A stretch of DNA of 64,000 nt, taken from Porpolomopsis calyptriformis. Lineage: Eukaryota > Basidiomycota > Agaricomycetes > Agaricales > Hygrophoraceae. The notes under the pieces are model-generated. The model searched no databases. It worked only from the letters and a program-made list of their open reading frames with translations, and had not been told where the DNA came from. This document shows, piece by piece, positions 20,606 through 32,451 of the stretch; positions within the stretch are counted from its first letter, which is position 1; each line of letters starts with the position of its first letter. The DNA is taken from the NCBI GenBank assembly GCA_951640195.1, contig OX621172.1, forward strand, positions 310,001 through 374,000, given 5' to 3'. The position numbers and the translations under genes were made by a program.

Positions 20606-23590
20606 TCATCCCAGGGCCTCCGCCCCTTCTAACCACTCCTCGGTCGTAATACACCCAACAGCTCGACAGACTGCGCATGAAACTCCCACCTCGTCCCCGT
20701 CTAGCTCCTTCGCCCCAAAGGCGACCCTCTCCGTGCTGACCAAGCATGCCGGATGGAATTTGTGAGGGCACACACTCGTCGCAACCCCAGACGATGGACG
20801 TTTCGGCGACCGTATTCGCAGCTGCTTCATGTTCGCATTGGACATGTCCGTCCACGGCTCTTCATCTGAGGGACCAATGCCACAACTCATGTCAAAACAC
20901 CTCAAGCCTACTTCACGCTCCTTTTGTTCGACCCGTTGACGTAGTGTCAGGCCTGGGGGTGGAGGCGGTGACCATGGCCTCTTCTCCCGAGGTGGGTCTT
21001 GGGGCGATGGATGAGCGTGCGTCTGGGTCGGAATGCCTTGGACAACGGTGATATTTTGTGGTGGGAGAGGGCCTAGAAATTCTGCAATCAGCCTATTTGT
21101 ACAGAAGTGCAAATTACGAAAAGGTTGTCCCTTACCATTTCCTGCAATACCAAAAATTTGTGCAAATTCACCCCACCCAGGTACGGGCAGGACATTAGCA
21201 GCAGCATCCGCCGGGGGAGGACCTCCTGGCGGAGCGGGTGGCGGAGTCTCAGCAGGGGCCGGCCCGGCACGATTGGCGCCACCAGCCATCCAGGGTGGTG
21301 GGAAGACATGGACACCGGCAGTTCCGTTACGAGCACCGATTGCCCCAGCAAGCATTCGGGCAAAACCAGCTATAGGATGAGGTGGTGGTATCCCCTCACC
21401 ATCGCCACCAGTAGTAGCAGGTGGCTCATTGTTACCGGCTACATCGAAGGCCTGGGTAAGCTGCGTCTGTACATTAACAAGAGTATTCAACTCACCATCG
21501 GTACGAGGGGGCATTGTGAACCCGAACCCATCGAAGAGCCGCTGGGTAAATTCCTCGGTATCTCTCCGTGGCTCTCTCCCTTGATCAGGCTGCTCATCAT
21601 TGGCCATTTCGACATCCCTATCCGCTTCTTGGTCACCCTGAGGCTCCTGAGTTCCACGCTCGTTCTCCCGCTGTTGTTCTAACACTACGTCGAAACCAAA
21701 TGTCCAGAATCCACCGACATCGGGGGGGTTCGCATCGGTGGGCGGAGTGGTTTGATTGGTAGCCGCGGCGGGGGCATCAGAAGAAGCCGGGGCAGGTGGA
21801 ACGTCAGTGTTAGCATCGGTTTGGGCAGGTGTCGTTTCAGGGACATTCGGTGTGTTCGCAGGGCCAGCGTTATCCGCACCTTGTGTAGCTGCATCATCCG
21901 TACCCGCATCGGTTGTCACAACTATAACTCCTGCCTCAGTCACATGCCCCGTCGGGGACTGGGAAGTTGGCCTTCTCCTCACGTAGGTTAAATCCTCTGG
22001 ATCGATGTTGAATCTGCAGGTCGGACATGTCGTCTGCCTTGGTCTGGAGAACCAAGGGACGAGACAGGTTGCATGGAAGACGTGCGAGCAGGGGAGGCAA
22101 ACAATCTTTGGAGGAATTGTGGGGTTTGACGAATCGTTGGGGGGAGGGGACGTAGAAGATGATGGGGTCGGTTCTTCTGTGATCAAAGATGCATTGGGAA
22201 TTATGGGTCCTGGTGATTCTGCAAGTTGCGTGGCTGCAGACGGGTCGACAGCACTCGTTCCTGCGCCTTCTTCGCTGGCTGGCTGATTCTCCTCCTTCTG
22301 TTCCCTTTTCGCAAACCCATCACTCTCGGCATCTAACAGACTGTCCCAACAAATCGCACAACCCGGAGCCTCGATAACGCTTCCGTCACTTCCATCGACA
22401 TGGCCTCCAGGTGCACCACCGACTCTCTCTAGTCTCTTCACTAATCCTATTGGCACCTCCTCAAGCCCATCAATCAACTTTTTGGCCCGTTCGGCATCCT
22501 CTGGCTCTTTTTCATTTTCGAAACCCAACAATTGCCCAAGGCCGGCACCAAACCTCCCCACGATATCTGCAAGGGTAACCATCTCCACCATATCCGGTCT
22601 TAACGGGCGGGCGCCATCACCACCACCTCCTCCGTTGAACGCAGGAGGAGGTTGACCAGGCGGGTTTGTGGGATTCGGCAGGGGGGTTCCCATGGTATTT
22701 TCATTGGGGTTGCCACCGGGAGGACCACCCGTTCCAAGAGTAACGGTGAATCCACCGGCGAAAATGGGCACACTTAAAGGATTTTGCTGATTATTATTGG
22801 GATTATTATTATTATTTTGTGGGGTAGGATTGGGATTTTGACGTCGGGGGTTGCCAATGACACGCTGAAACACCCGTACCGAATCGGCTGTGGCTTGGTT
22901 TCCTGATCCTGAAACAATGCGAACAAATGCGGGAATATGAAAGAGAGGTGAAGGGGCAGTCGGATGGGGTTGATTATTGTTAGGATCAGCGGGAGTAGCA
23001 GCGCGTTGAGAAGGATGCCTACGATCACGGTCTTCGTCCTCATCGTCATCTACCCGTGCGCGCCTGTTGTTGCGCGATGGCTCGGGATGGGGTTGCATTG
23101 GCTGGGGTGTATGCACGACATTGTGGGCAGGATCGTCATCTGTCCAAGCGCTATCATTGTCATCATCGACGGCGTTGAGATTTTGCATCATTTCTACTTC
23201 ATCCGCGTCGTCCATAGAGCTCTCGCCTCCATCTGAGGAAGACGAGACCGAGCGAAGATCTGGCAAGGATTCATCGTCGTCGTCTTGTACATGCCCCGGA
23301 AGTAATGCGGAATTTTGAGAGTTGATCTGGGGCGCCATATCGACGTCTTCGGCATTATGCGACACGGTATGACTATCGCTTGCGACAGTCATTTCAGCAT
23401 TGTTTTCGCCGTCGCGATTGCTTATCGAAAGGGAGAGAGGGTGTGATGCGGGCAATCGGCTGATATCATTGTCGGAGACAGGAACATTGAGGGGATGGGC
23501 GATGTCATGGATCAAGTCATGTATGACATGGGCCCGAAGGGTGTTGTTTTGAAGAAAGCCAGTATTCTGGTTGTTGTTGTCGTTGTCCAT
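20606..23590 (-). CDS. Large acidic protein with two RING-type zinc fingers, 994 aa
   Basis: A single uninterrupted frame, unusual among the intron-rich neighbours. The first half is Asp/Asn/Pro-rich and low in complexity, with poly-Asn runs. A RING-H2 core reads CAIC ... CLPCSHVFHATCLVPWF ... CPTC, with about 80 low-complexity residues inserted between the second and third ligands. The C-terminal 100 residues carry a second degenerate RING-like set: C..SC ... CPHKFHPACL ... CAVC. This architecture suggests an E3 ubiquitin ligase, but the substrate and the exact family are unknown. The ATG at 23590 lies in a good context. The last residues run almost to the stop of the second finger, so nothing appears truncated. 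Confidence 0.8.
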   Translation of the reverse strand: MDNDNNNQNTGFLQNNTLRAHVIHDLIHDIAHPLNVPVSDNDISRLPASHPLSLSISNRDGENNAEMTVASDSHTVSHNAEDVDMAPQINSQNSALLPGHVQDDDDESLPDLRSVSSSSDGGESSMDDADEVEMMQNLNAVDDDNDSAWTDDDPAHNVVHTPQPMQPHPEPSRNNRRARVDDDEDEDRDRRHPSQRAATPADPNNNQPHPTAPSPLFHIPAFVRIVSGSGNQATADSVRVFQRVIGNPRRQNPNPTPQNNNNNPNNNQQNPLSVPIFAGGFTVTLGTGGPPGGNPNENTMGTPLPNPTNPPGQPPPAFNGGGGGDGARPLRPDMVEMVTLADIVGRFGAGLGQLLGFENEKEPEDAERAKKLIDGLEEVPIGLVKRLERVGGAPGGHVDGSDGSVIEAPGCAICWDSLLDAESDGFAKREQKEENQPASEEGAGTSAVDPSAATQLAESPGPIIPNASLITEEPTPSSSTSPPPNDSSNPTIPPKIVCLPCSHVFHATCLVPWFSRPRQTTCPTCRFNIDPEDLTYVRRRPTSQSPTGHVTEAGVIVVTTDAGTDDAATQGADNAGPANTPNVPETTPAQTDANTDVPPAPASSDAPAAATNQTTPPTDANPPDVGGFWTFGFDVVLEQQRENERGTQEPQGDQEADRDVEMANDEQPDQGREPRRDTEEFTQRLFDGFGFTMPPRTDGELNTLVNVQTQLTQAFDVAGNNEPPATTGGDGEGIPPPHPIAGFARMLAGAIGARNGTAGVHVFPPPWMAGGANRAGPAPAETPPPAPPGGPPPADAAANVLPVPGWGEFAQIFGIAGNGKGQPFRNLHFCTNRLIAEFLGPLPPQNITVVQGIPTQTHAHPSPQDPPREKRPWSPPPPPGLTLRQRVEQKEREVGLRCFDMSCGIGPSDEEPWTDMSNANMKQLRIRSPKRPSSGVATSVCPHKFHPACLVSTERVAFGAKELDGDEVGVSCAVCRAVGCITTEEWLEGAEALG

Positions 23591-23824
23591 GGATGTCCCG
23601 ACGAGAAAGAGGAAGACGGCGGCTAAAATTCAAAGGAAGATGGTGGTGGTGTGGATCAGAGGTAGTCAGCGGTCGTGGCGCGACAGGTTCACAGGCGCTG
23701 CTTGTTTGGTTCATCTCGCACAGACCAGAACATTCACATTTTGGGCGAGGATTAAGAGGGAATTAATTTCCATTTATGGGAATTACGATTAATATTTATG
23801 TATTTGGTCCGATTCTCGCCCATT

Positions 23825-25892
23825 TCACTGCGACTTGCCCTTGCCTCTTCGGTGCTGTCGAATGTATCTCCTCACGTTCGGGACGCCGAACTAGAACAAA
23901 CGTGAAATTTGAGCGAAATGTCGTGTCACCAACCACACCGACGTCGCGCTCACCCTCACTGTGGGATAAAGAACCAGCATCGCTCCTCCAACGATCCATG
24001 ACCACTTCACATGATTTGGTAATCGTTCTGTGAACTGGCCTTGGCTCCATTTCGTAATCACCAAAAGCTCGGTTGCAATCGTAGCAAGGAGCAGCCACAC
24101 ATGCTGTCCCATCCTAACCGCTTTGCTAGACACTTTGTCAGCCAAAATCGCCCAACAATAAACGAGCGCTTACCGGGGGTCGTTAATGTACTGGTACAAC
24201 TCTCGCACAGCGGGGAGTGCACAAAGGAACACGAATACCAGTCGTAGAACAACAACGGGATGGTCGGGCTCCATCCACAGCAGACTCTGCAGCCAAATAT
24301 ACTAACAATGATGCATCTGCCACCAAGAGACGCACCTTCAAATAGAACGGGTTGAGTTCTGCGGCCAGAAACACCGCCAGTAGCAAAACGACCGAGATGT
24401 AATGTAAGAACGATGCCGTTCCTTCCCATTTGAACGCAGTGAAATCATGCGGGGAAAATTGACTCAAGACTCGTTTGGCTTTCGATCGCAGACCGCGACT
24501 CTGACGGAGTCCTCGCCATTCATAAGGCTTTAGCCTCTCAGCGAGATACAGATAAACAAGTGTCGACGTGACATACCTTTACCTCCAGATATTGACAAAT
24601 CTTCATCCCTGTTGAGCCTGTTACGTTACCTACGTAAAATGCAAAGAAGCCAGACCCACCCAAGTAGGTTCCGATCCAATTACAGATAAGAACGTCCAAT
24701 ATCCACTGACGAAACTTTACTTTGCCACTAGTCAGCAGTATCGGGTGCATGGCGACTTACATGATCCCACCAACACTGCCAGAACGTGAGCAATGGCTCA
24801 AGTAATCGAAATATAGACGCTCTACCTCTGCAAAATTGGCAAGTTGGTGTTGTAGACTGTATTCTGCGAGTTCAAAGGCAATGCTGAGAATCTAGAATCA
24901 GATCTATCAAGATGCGATCTGGACTGATGTCACGGCGAAGCCCTACCCAGCAAAACCAGTAATCACGCAAGATCATCGCCTTTCCAAACCACCCGAGGGT
25001 ATGAGCGACACAAAAGATATCAAGAGCATTCTAAAAATGGTCCGAGTCAATGCCTACTTGGGATAGACATCAGACAAACCCAGATATTCCGAGGAGTCAA
25101 GGCGCAGTCTTCTGCATAGCTCTTTTCTGGAAGCGGAACGCCCAGTGCCGGATCGATAAGCGTCATCATCTTTCTCGCAGAGTCGAGATCTTGAAACAAT
25201 AAAAATACAAGGGCCAATTCATATAATAAGTTGATCCCCAGAACCGCGCGCCATATTGCAGGGTGAGGGCGAATAAATGGACCGTCTCGGAACTGAATCA
25301 TGGAGAATAAAAGGAATGAGACAGTAGCGGCATATGCTCCACTGCACACTCGAGTTCAGAATCTCTATGAGATCCACCGGCAGGTACACGTACACACGTC
25401 TCTTGTCTCTGCCCTCCTCCAAAACATCCTGGGTCATCGCCACATATGCCAAAGCCGCCAACCCAACGGACAACGCCGAGAGCGTCAATGGCTTGTAGAA
25501 AAACCTTCAAGGTTATGAGCTCGGTAACCGCGGGAGATGACACGTAAATGGACTACAAACTCGATGCTGGTATCATGCTTTTCCTGGAACGGCGTTATCC
25601 TGGTATAAGGTTCTGTTCGATCTGCCTTTGCCATTATTGGCGCGTGAGGGTGAACGACAAACGACATTTAAGAACCACAGATGGGTTTGGCTACGTACAT
25701 CGTACCCTATTCATCCAGCTACATTAAAGCTTGGTTTACTCTCGCATGAAGGACCATGCACTCACAGCGAACTGGAGCACCGTTTAAACCCGGCTCAGGC
25801 TCTGGTTCCGGAAATGAGGCCTGAGCATCTGAATCATCAACCGGCGAAGTAGGGGATAAATCCGGATCTTCAGAAGGGGCTTGAGAATGCAT
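23825..25892 (-). CDS. Phosphatidylserine synthase of the base-exchange (PTDSS) type, 448 aa
   Basis: Multi-pass ER enzyme that swaps the head group of phosphatidylcholine or phosphatidylethanolamine for serine. Thirteen exons: 25766-25892, 25561-25621, 25394-25504, 25341-25080, 24947-25030, 24826-24891, 24761-24775, 24660-24705, 24577-24608, 24336-24527, 24174-24286, 23954-24125, 23825-23890 (1347 bases). Recognisable blocks are RDGPFIRPHPAIWRAVLG, LGVPLPEKSYAEDC, ALDIFCVAHTLGWFGK, LRDYWFCW, the [22 protein letters not shown] signature, WILDVLICNWIGTYLGM, then late helices with AAELNPFYLK, LPAVRELYQYINDP and a basic tail. Exon 7 is 15 bases and encodes the central CWWDH. This differs from the CDP-diacylglycerol enzyme (CHO1) that fungi normally use. 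Confidence 0.93.
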
Positions 25893-26024
25893 GGAAGGAT
25901 GAGAGCAGTTGTGTGGTTCTATTTAGGTCACTACAAGCTAGCATTATCTACCACTTGGTAATATTTGGAGGCAATCCTATCGACCAGCGTTTAGCGAGGC
26001 AACCGTCGTCAGAAAGGAATGCAC

Positions 26025-26810
26025 CTACGATTCTAATTCTTCAACCTCTTCTGCAAAATTCAAAGGTTCCAGGCCCACATCTCCCTTACGCACATCTCTC
26101 CAGAGTTCAGCAGCAAACGTATATTGAGGTAACGTCACCCCATCAAGTTCTTTCCGAATTTCCCCACCGTCTAAATCTTTTAACATGTGGTAGTCAACCA
26201 CCCCCTTGATTTCGAACCGACAAAAGTCGTTGTCTTCGAGAGCGAAGTCCAAAGGCGAGTCATGCACTTGGTGCGCCATCAACTTGATTTCCTTTATCGT
26301 CCACTGGTTACAATCGACATACGGAAACAATGTCGAGGTCCGGAGTTCCGCCTTGCTCACCCGATCGTCTCCTGTGGGGTACATCGGGAGATAAAATTTT
26401 GATGGCGCAGATCGTGACGGTACCGCTCGAGTGACGAAGTGGACCGTCAACTCATTCGCTCTCACAAAGCCGTCATCGATGAATGACACATAGGACTCGC
26501 TGACGAGCCCAACGTAGATCTTCCGTGGAAACCCTCGTATCGCCTCTCGCGTCTCAGATCCCTCGGGAAATTGTTCCGAAATGAGGTCCGTGCTGAGACC
26601 GAATGCCACATACGTTCCCGGTCGGATTCTCGGAGACACATCGTCGAATGGAATGTGTCGAGGCTCTACGCTCAACAATGGGCAGCTATAAGCGCGTTCT
26701 TCCGAGTCGGTTGGCGAGTAAGGAAGGATCTTCACATGCAGTTGTCCACTTGCTAAACCTGGAGTGAGTGGGTGAGGGACCACAAGCAAATCCGTATCGT
26801 CATCTTCCAT
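26025..26810 (-). CDS. Hypothetical protein, 261 aa, single exon
   Basis: A clean intronless frame, MEDDDTDLLVVPHPLTPG at the start and ending AEEVEELES. The composition is soluble and acidic with no membrane segment or signal peptide. Alternating hydrophobic strands (KIYVGLVSESYVSF, ELTVHFVTRAV) suggest a beta-rich fold. I do not recognise a family. The frame is much longer than neighbouring chance frames, which supports a real gene. Confidence 0.65.
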   Translation of the reverse strand: MEDDDTDLLVVPHPLTPGLASGQLHVKILPYSPTDSEERAYSCPLLSVEPRHIPFDDVSPRIRPGTYVAFGLSTDLISEQFPEGSETREAIRGFPRKIYVGLVSESYVSFIDDGFVRANELTVHFVTRAVPSRSAPSKFYLPMYPTGDDRVSKAELRTSTLFPYVDCNQWTIKEIKLMAHQVHDSPLDFALEDNDFCRFEIKGVVDYHMLKDLDGGEIRKELDGVTLPQYTFAAELWRDVRKGDVGLEPLNFAEEVEELES

Positions 26811-27690
26811 TCTGCGGGTTCAATGATTTCGGGACGAGTATGAAATGATGGTCCGACAGCCTGTCTGGAGAAGTGGATTATGGTGGTATAATCTGAAGTT
26901 GGTGGCTCGCCCATTGTTGATCGCTCATTGTTATAAGGAAAGCGGTGGCATTGTCCGCTAAGAGAGTTGACGATTGGAGCAGGTGAACGTCAAAGCGGCC
27001 TACCCCTGATGGATTCGTTTCAATGCCATAATCGGACTGTCTCGAGGGGAAAGCATAGGTCTCTGCCATCAAGAAAGCCTCGAAATTAGCCTCTGGCTTT
27101 AAAGCATTCTGAATCCTGCTGCTGTCCCGTATGACGGGCTTTTATGAACACGGGCACTACCACTCTTCAAAGTCTGTAACGTCATAGTCCACCGAAGGGC
27201 TGTCTTCAACTGTAATTGCCTACCTGGTAAAACATTATCCTGCTAGTCACCGACCAACAACGTAGGCAATACTTCCGTAGAGTTCCTATGTGATCGTACA
27301 AAAGTGGGCAACTCCGTCATACCAAGGGATGGCTCCATCAGTTTGTTTTGTACTTCTGCTGATGTGTTTTTTCGCCGCGACATGGATGTCAGCCTAGATG
27401 CCCAGGTCTCTTTCACTCTTTCCCTAACTGAAAAATTTCTCTACCACCAGATCCACTCACAAAGTATTGTCATTTACAGCTAGGCGCGTACATACGACCT
27501 AGCTGATCGGGTCACTGGCTACCTCCCGAGATCAGCGAGGTCTTCATCCACCGAATTGTCATTCTATCACAGCCATCGGGTAAATTCATTCCTTTTGGAC
27601 TTGGTTACTAGCGTAGATGGTGCTGGTGCCGACATGCTTCAAACAGATAGAGATAGGTTGGAACAAATCTACATTGTATTCAAACTTTTG
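26811..27690. other. Intergenic stretch, about 0.9 kb
   Basis: Short frames only. A small hairpin (CCCGT..ACGGG near 27129) is the only structure noticed. It probably holds promoter and 3' UTR of the neighbours. Confidence 0.4.
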
Positions 27691-29683
27691 TCAATTCCAT
27701 CGACGACAATTAAGACTAGAATCCCAATCTTCTGATCCAACACCTTCCGAAACAACAAACAAGCATGTAGGATCATACCGACTTTTGATCGCCTTCAGTC
27801 TCCCATAATGCGATCCAAAGAAAGTGAACTGCGGATCCCTTTCATACAAGGACGCCTGTATGGAAAAGCCAAATTAGTTAGGCTATCATTTCACGAGATG
27901 GAGAAGAAGCGAACCTCGTTAAAGTATGCTCCGGAACCCGGAGCAAGGTGCTCCACCGCCTGAATGTCTGCCTTGATCTGGTCTTTCTTCTGGTTGATGA
28001 CGCTATCAGGTGTACCCTCTGCCCAATTTACACCCCAAACGACGTGAACGAGGGCAGTGCGCCAAGCGGGGTTAAGACCCGTGGAATCTGGGTCTACCTC
28101 AGACACGGCGCCTCCGGCAATAAGACTACGAAGAATAGAAAGAAAAAACATCCAGCAATGAGGGAAAAATGATGATACGTACAACCAGCTCGCCCCACCA
28201 CTTTGCAAGTTCAACAGCACCCGTGCTATTTCGGTATAGCTATCCTCAATGAGAACTCGGGGGAGTAGTCGTGATCCTATTTCTGTGGGAACTCCAACTT
28301 GCAAACCCGAGGAAAACAGCGAGTCATACCAAGAATAAAAGGAGGGGTACGGAACCTTGAGTTGAGCGACGATCGTAAGCCCTTCTGATGTCAAGTTCTT
28401 GGCGAAAGAAAAGAATGCATCCATGGGAGCGGTTGAGGAATTATTAGGCGCGATGTAGAGAAGAGCGAGGCCACTGGAATTGAATGAAGAGTATCCACTC
28501 CACCCCGCGTCCGAAAGTGAGGGATGTATTCGAATGAATTCTACAACGAGTTGTTCCATTGTTGTGGCGTTCGTAGCATAGGCCGCAAAGACCACACCCG
28601 TGAGAGGGGTAATGGGATACGTGCGGTAGGTCACGGAAGTCACGATGCCATAGGTTCCTCCTCCACCCCCACGAAGAGCCCAGAAGAGATCGGCGTGCTG
28701 ATAAGAATTTGTTGTGAGATGATCGCCGGATGCAGTCACGACAGTAAACTGGATGGCATTGTCCACTCCTTTGATGAGGGAAGTGAACGCCGTTGGTAAA
28801 ATTCAGAGCAGATTGGTCTCATACCAAGTCCATGTTGAGGAGACAATATACTGTGACCGCCCCCTTGAATCCAGCCGCCGGCTGCCCCCACAGATCCTCC
28901 GACGGATATCCCGCCGACCATGACACGTCCTTGAGCTCTCACGGCGTCGTAGGCTTCATGCCATTGCACACCCGCACCTAGTGTAATGGCTTCACAATAA
29001 ATTTCAGCAGTGACTGTGATAATGACGGAATGGTGGGTTGCTGACCATTGTATGTGATAGAGCTAGGCGCACTATCAGGTAAAAAAGTATCATTGTAGGA
29101 TATATTCTTGAGATGATGAGTCCAAATCAAGAAAGATCCACGAGCGGTACTGCGCCCAAGGTAGTCATGACTGCAAATGAGAAAATGAGGATGAGATTTC
29201 CAACCAAGAAAAATGGGTTTCTCGCCCAGTGTTCTTGACGACGAGCCGGAGATTATGCCTGGCAGCAAATTTGACCGCAGCCTGAATATCACTGACATAT
29301 TGTGCATCTACACCCACAATTGGAACGCTTCCTTGCTCACAAGGGACACCCAACGCCGTGTTCAGATAACAAGCGCTGATAGTCCCGTTTGGAAAGTAGT
29401 AGCCCTCAAAGTTTGGGTTCTGCATAGAACCAGACTGATTGGCCCGCCAGTTACCATCAAAGAAACTCTGGAAAGGTGCCGTGCAATTCCCAGATGGACT
29501 AGAAACCGGATAGCATGCTGACTCGGGCGGGATGGGGTATATAAGAGGCTGGGAGACCTGCGAGGCTAATTGTGACCAATCAGCGCTGCTAGGCCAACAG
29601 CTTTGACCGAAAATGCAGCGGCAAGCATAGAATGGGTTTCCCAAAGTGACGGAAGTGAAAAAGACGAATGGTTCGAGTTTCAT
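27691..29683 (-). CDS. Secreted FAD-linked oxidoreductase, berberine-bridge type, 565 aa
   Basis: Exons 29226-29683, 29046-29170, 28825-28977, 28183-28768, 27915-28125, 27691-27855 (1698 bases). A hydrophobic N-terminus ([15 protein letters not shown], cleavage near residue 20) and many NxS/T sites point to secretion. The FAD_binding_4 domain contains VVKNTGHDYLGRS, whose His is the expected covalent flavin site, then [22 protein letters not shown] and [17 protein letters not shown]. The C-terminal BBE motif is [28 protein letters not shown] with KSRYDP. Such enzymes oxidise alcohols, sugars or alkaloid-like substrates; the substrate is unknown. The intron at 29171-29225 is GC-AG (gcgaga), forced by the Gly-His-Asp phase. 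Confidence 0.92.
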
Positions 29684-30526
29684 CGATGAGTCAATGAGGC
29701 TGCGATTCTACCAGACTTGATGCTGTTTTTATGGAAGCAGGTAGCACAGTGACTGCGCATGCGCTCATACATTTACGGGAGCTCCCATGTTTTCGGCGCG
29801 AACTCGGATGGTGTACGGCCCCGACAGTGTTATTAAGATTGAATTTGTAAGGACCTGCATTGCATCGAGGATGGATTCCATGCCCTGGGCCATTGAACAT
29901 GCCATCTGCAACTTTAAAGGGAGTGGCGTTGATGCGCCACAACGCCATTTACACCCACCTCCACAAGTCAGCAGGTAACCTGGAATACAATCTACAATCT
30001 TTAGCTGGGTTCAACAATATCCCTTGGTGTACTCAGTTTCCTCAGCTTCATCTTGCCAGTACAAACAACGTCCCCAGAAGCCGCCCCATTTGAAGCCAAT
30101 GGCTTTGGATGGAGTGGCTTTTGAGGACGTTGTTCAGCCAAGCAGACAATGCTGGACTCTCACCAAACTATCCAAGACCCAACAGGGATCTCATGGTCAG
30201 GTAAAATGCACGGGTTCTTGCAAAAAGTCACGGTTTCCAAGTCCCAGGTGGTTAGCGGTGGGTCCTATCATCCAACTCCCCGCATGCATGGATTTTGCAT
30301 CTCAGGCGGTGGAAGGCACCACTTAGGTCTAAGCTAGCAAGAGAGAGGACGGGGTACACCTCTTTTATCGCCAGCAAATACAGTGTGAGGGATAGAGCGA
30401 CGTGAAGGTGACCGTTGAATCCCTCGTTTTTGAGGACAAAGTTTCAGTGTCACATGTCACTTGTGACCACGATCTTGTTGTGGCGGATTCGAGGACAGAA
30501 AACTATCGACAAAATCTGTACATCCG
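29684..30526. other. Intergenic stretch, 0.84 kb
   Basis: No supported gene. A short palindromic hairpin (CCTCGTTTTTGAGG near 30421) lies about 100 bases beyond the ARP6 stop. Confidence 0.4.
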
Positions 30527-32451
30527 TCATCGTCTCCGTGAGCTCGCGGCTGGGACATTACTCCTCGTCCTGGTTCGAGAACCCTTTTTGGTAGTAGGCA
30601 CCTGGAATATTTCTTCACTGTCATCTCTCAGCCGTCCTTTCCCTTTCACCAAATCCCTGTCCTTATCTCTCTCCTTGTCATCGTTCTTCCAATCTCGGAA
30701 CTTTCTTCGGGAAGCGTTGCTCCCGCTTTCCAAGTACTCTGCCCGAGTGACTACCCGCTCAAGAAACTCGGGCTTGCGAGCGAAGGCCAATGCAGAGTTG
30801 TAGGCTTCCATTATAGGGCTACATGAACGGGGTTGAGCAAATGCAACTTGACGGAGGCCGAGACTTACTCTGGACACTCGTAAATCACTACCTCACAGTC
30901 AACCGGGGCCAGGGATCGCAACTCAGCCATCCTATGAGAAAAATAAGCATCATATGTGTCAACGTTAAAAGGTGTTCGGGGTGGAATTCGTCACGTAACG
31001 AGCGGGTTCTCACAATCTCTCGCTGAATCCCGGAAACTTTGTGTTCCCACCGATCAGCCCAATGTTGGCCCAGAACATATCTTGTATATCTTCCGGCAAT
31101 AACGAGATAGAGGTCGCGATAGTCATAGATAAACCCGTCTGGTCCAATCCTAGAAGAGGTGGATAAGGTTTTTCTGGATTATCGAATACTGTAACTGACC
31201 TATGTCATCAGGACGAAAGATTATCTCCGGGACTGTGAAACGCTCATTATTCATGACAAGGATTTGATCCGTGTCAGATATGATATATTCCGGTTTCCGT
31301 ATGCGCCCCATGCGATTCTTTGACAAATCAGGCAATATATAATCTTGGACGATAGGGTTACCCCTGGGGTCTGCACTTTGGTTGTGTGCCCCATGGTATG
31401 TAAGTCGCCACCGTGCTGGAAGATGACAAATAACACTGACACATACCGACACATTTCCAGATCTTTCTTGAAATCTACGGAAAGGAAGCAACAGGACTCC
31501 TTGACATGGTTCATGATATAAGTTTCCTCCATCATATTCCACTGGCGGAATGATACAAGCTCTTTGAGTTGGTTGGTCAGTAGCTTTCCGCCAACGTCGA
31601 GTCTAAAGCCGATTCGGAGCAAACACATCAGCAAACATTCACACAGGACATTCGATGATCACCTCTTGATGGCGTTCCATACAATGTTACCGCTGATCAT
31701 CGGAACGACGTGGGTAAAGCTGAAGCCAGAGTCAATCACCAACACGCATTCGGCAGCCGGTAGATCAGGCTGGTCGAACAAGGTTCCATGGGGAATCACC
31801 GAGGCAGCTATACAAAGAAAATATGCAAACTCATTCTCGAAAGAGAGAAAGAAAAAAAAATATCAACGCACGTGTGCAGCGATAGTAAGACTGAAACTCA
31901 TACTCCTCAAACATAAACTGGTCGTAGACATCTTGAATGTTCGGAAGATTAAAGTAAGGCTCTGTGATCAGAAGAGAAGACGTGGTTGGATTTATCTTTT
32001 CAAAGACCATCAGTTTGACGATCAGACAGTCTGAATCGTCATTATGCACTCACTCCGAAGACCTCGGGAGAGAACAAGCCATCCCAGACAGCCTTTTGCG
32101 CATCCCAGTCGACGAGATATCCCTGAATTGCTGAAGGAATATTGTCTCCTGTTCGATCACCCAAAGTAAATTCGCTCCGGACGAACCTTTTCGAAAGGTA
32201 AACGGTAATGAAGTGACGAGTAATCACGACATTGTTCGAGCTCGTGCCCAATATAAGTTCTTTTGTCTCCTTTGGAACGCACGACAGCATTCAAGATCGT
32301 TCTTCCAGAAAACCCAACTAGTCAGCTTGAGCTAAAGACGGTTCACGAGTATGTGATATGTAACGAACCTCGGCGCTGTTTTTTCGTCGTTTGCAATGCC
32401 AGCTTTGATCGTTGACCCGCCATTGTCGAGCACGATGAGGGCGTCGCTCAT
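30527..32451 (-). CDS. ARP6: Actin-related protein 6 (SWR1 complex), 448 aa
   Basis: Nuclear actin-related subunit of the SWR1/SRCAP complex that exchanges H2A for H2A.Z. Ten exons: 32369-32451, 32187-32301, 32122-32054, 31872-31995, 31663-31807, 31447-31602, 31200-31363, 31014-31149, 30869-30931, 30527-30818 (1347 bases). The actin fold shows [14 protein letters not shown] (phosphate loop 1), [46 protein letters not shown] (loop 2), [52 protein letters not shown]. The end, [13 protein letters not shown], is ARP6-like, followed by an extra basic Lys/Arg/Asp tail of about 60 aa. The gene is head-to-head with TANGO2. Confidence 0.94.
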
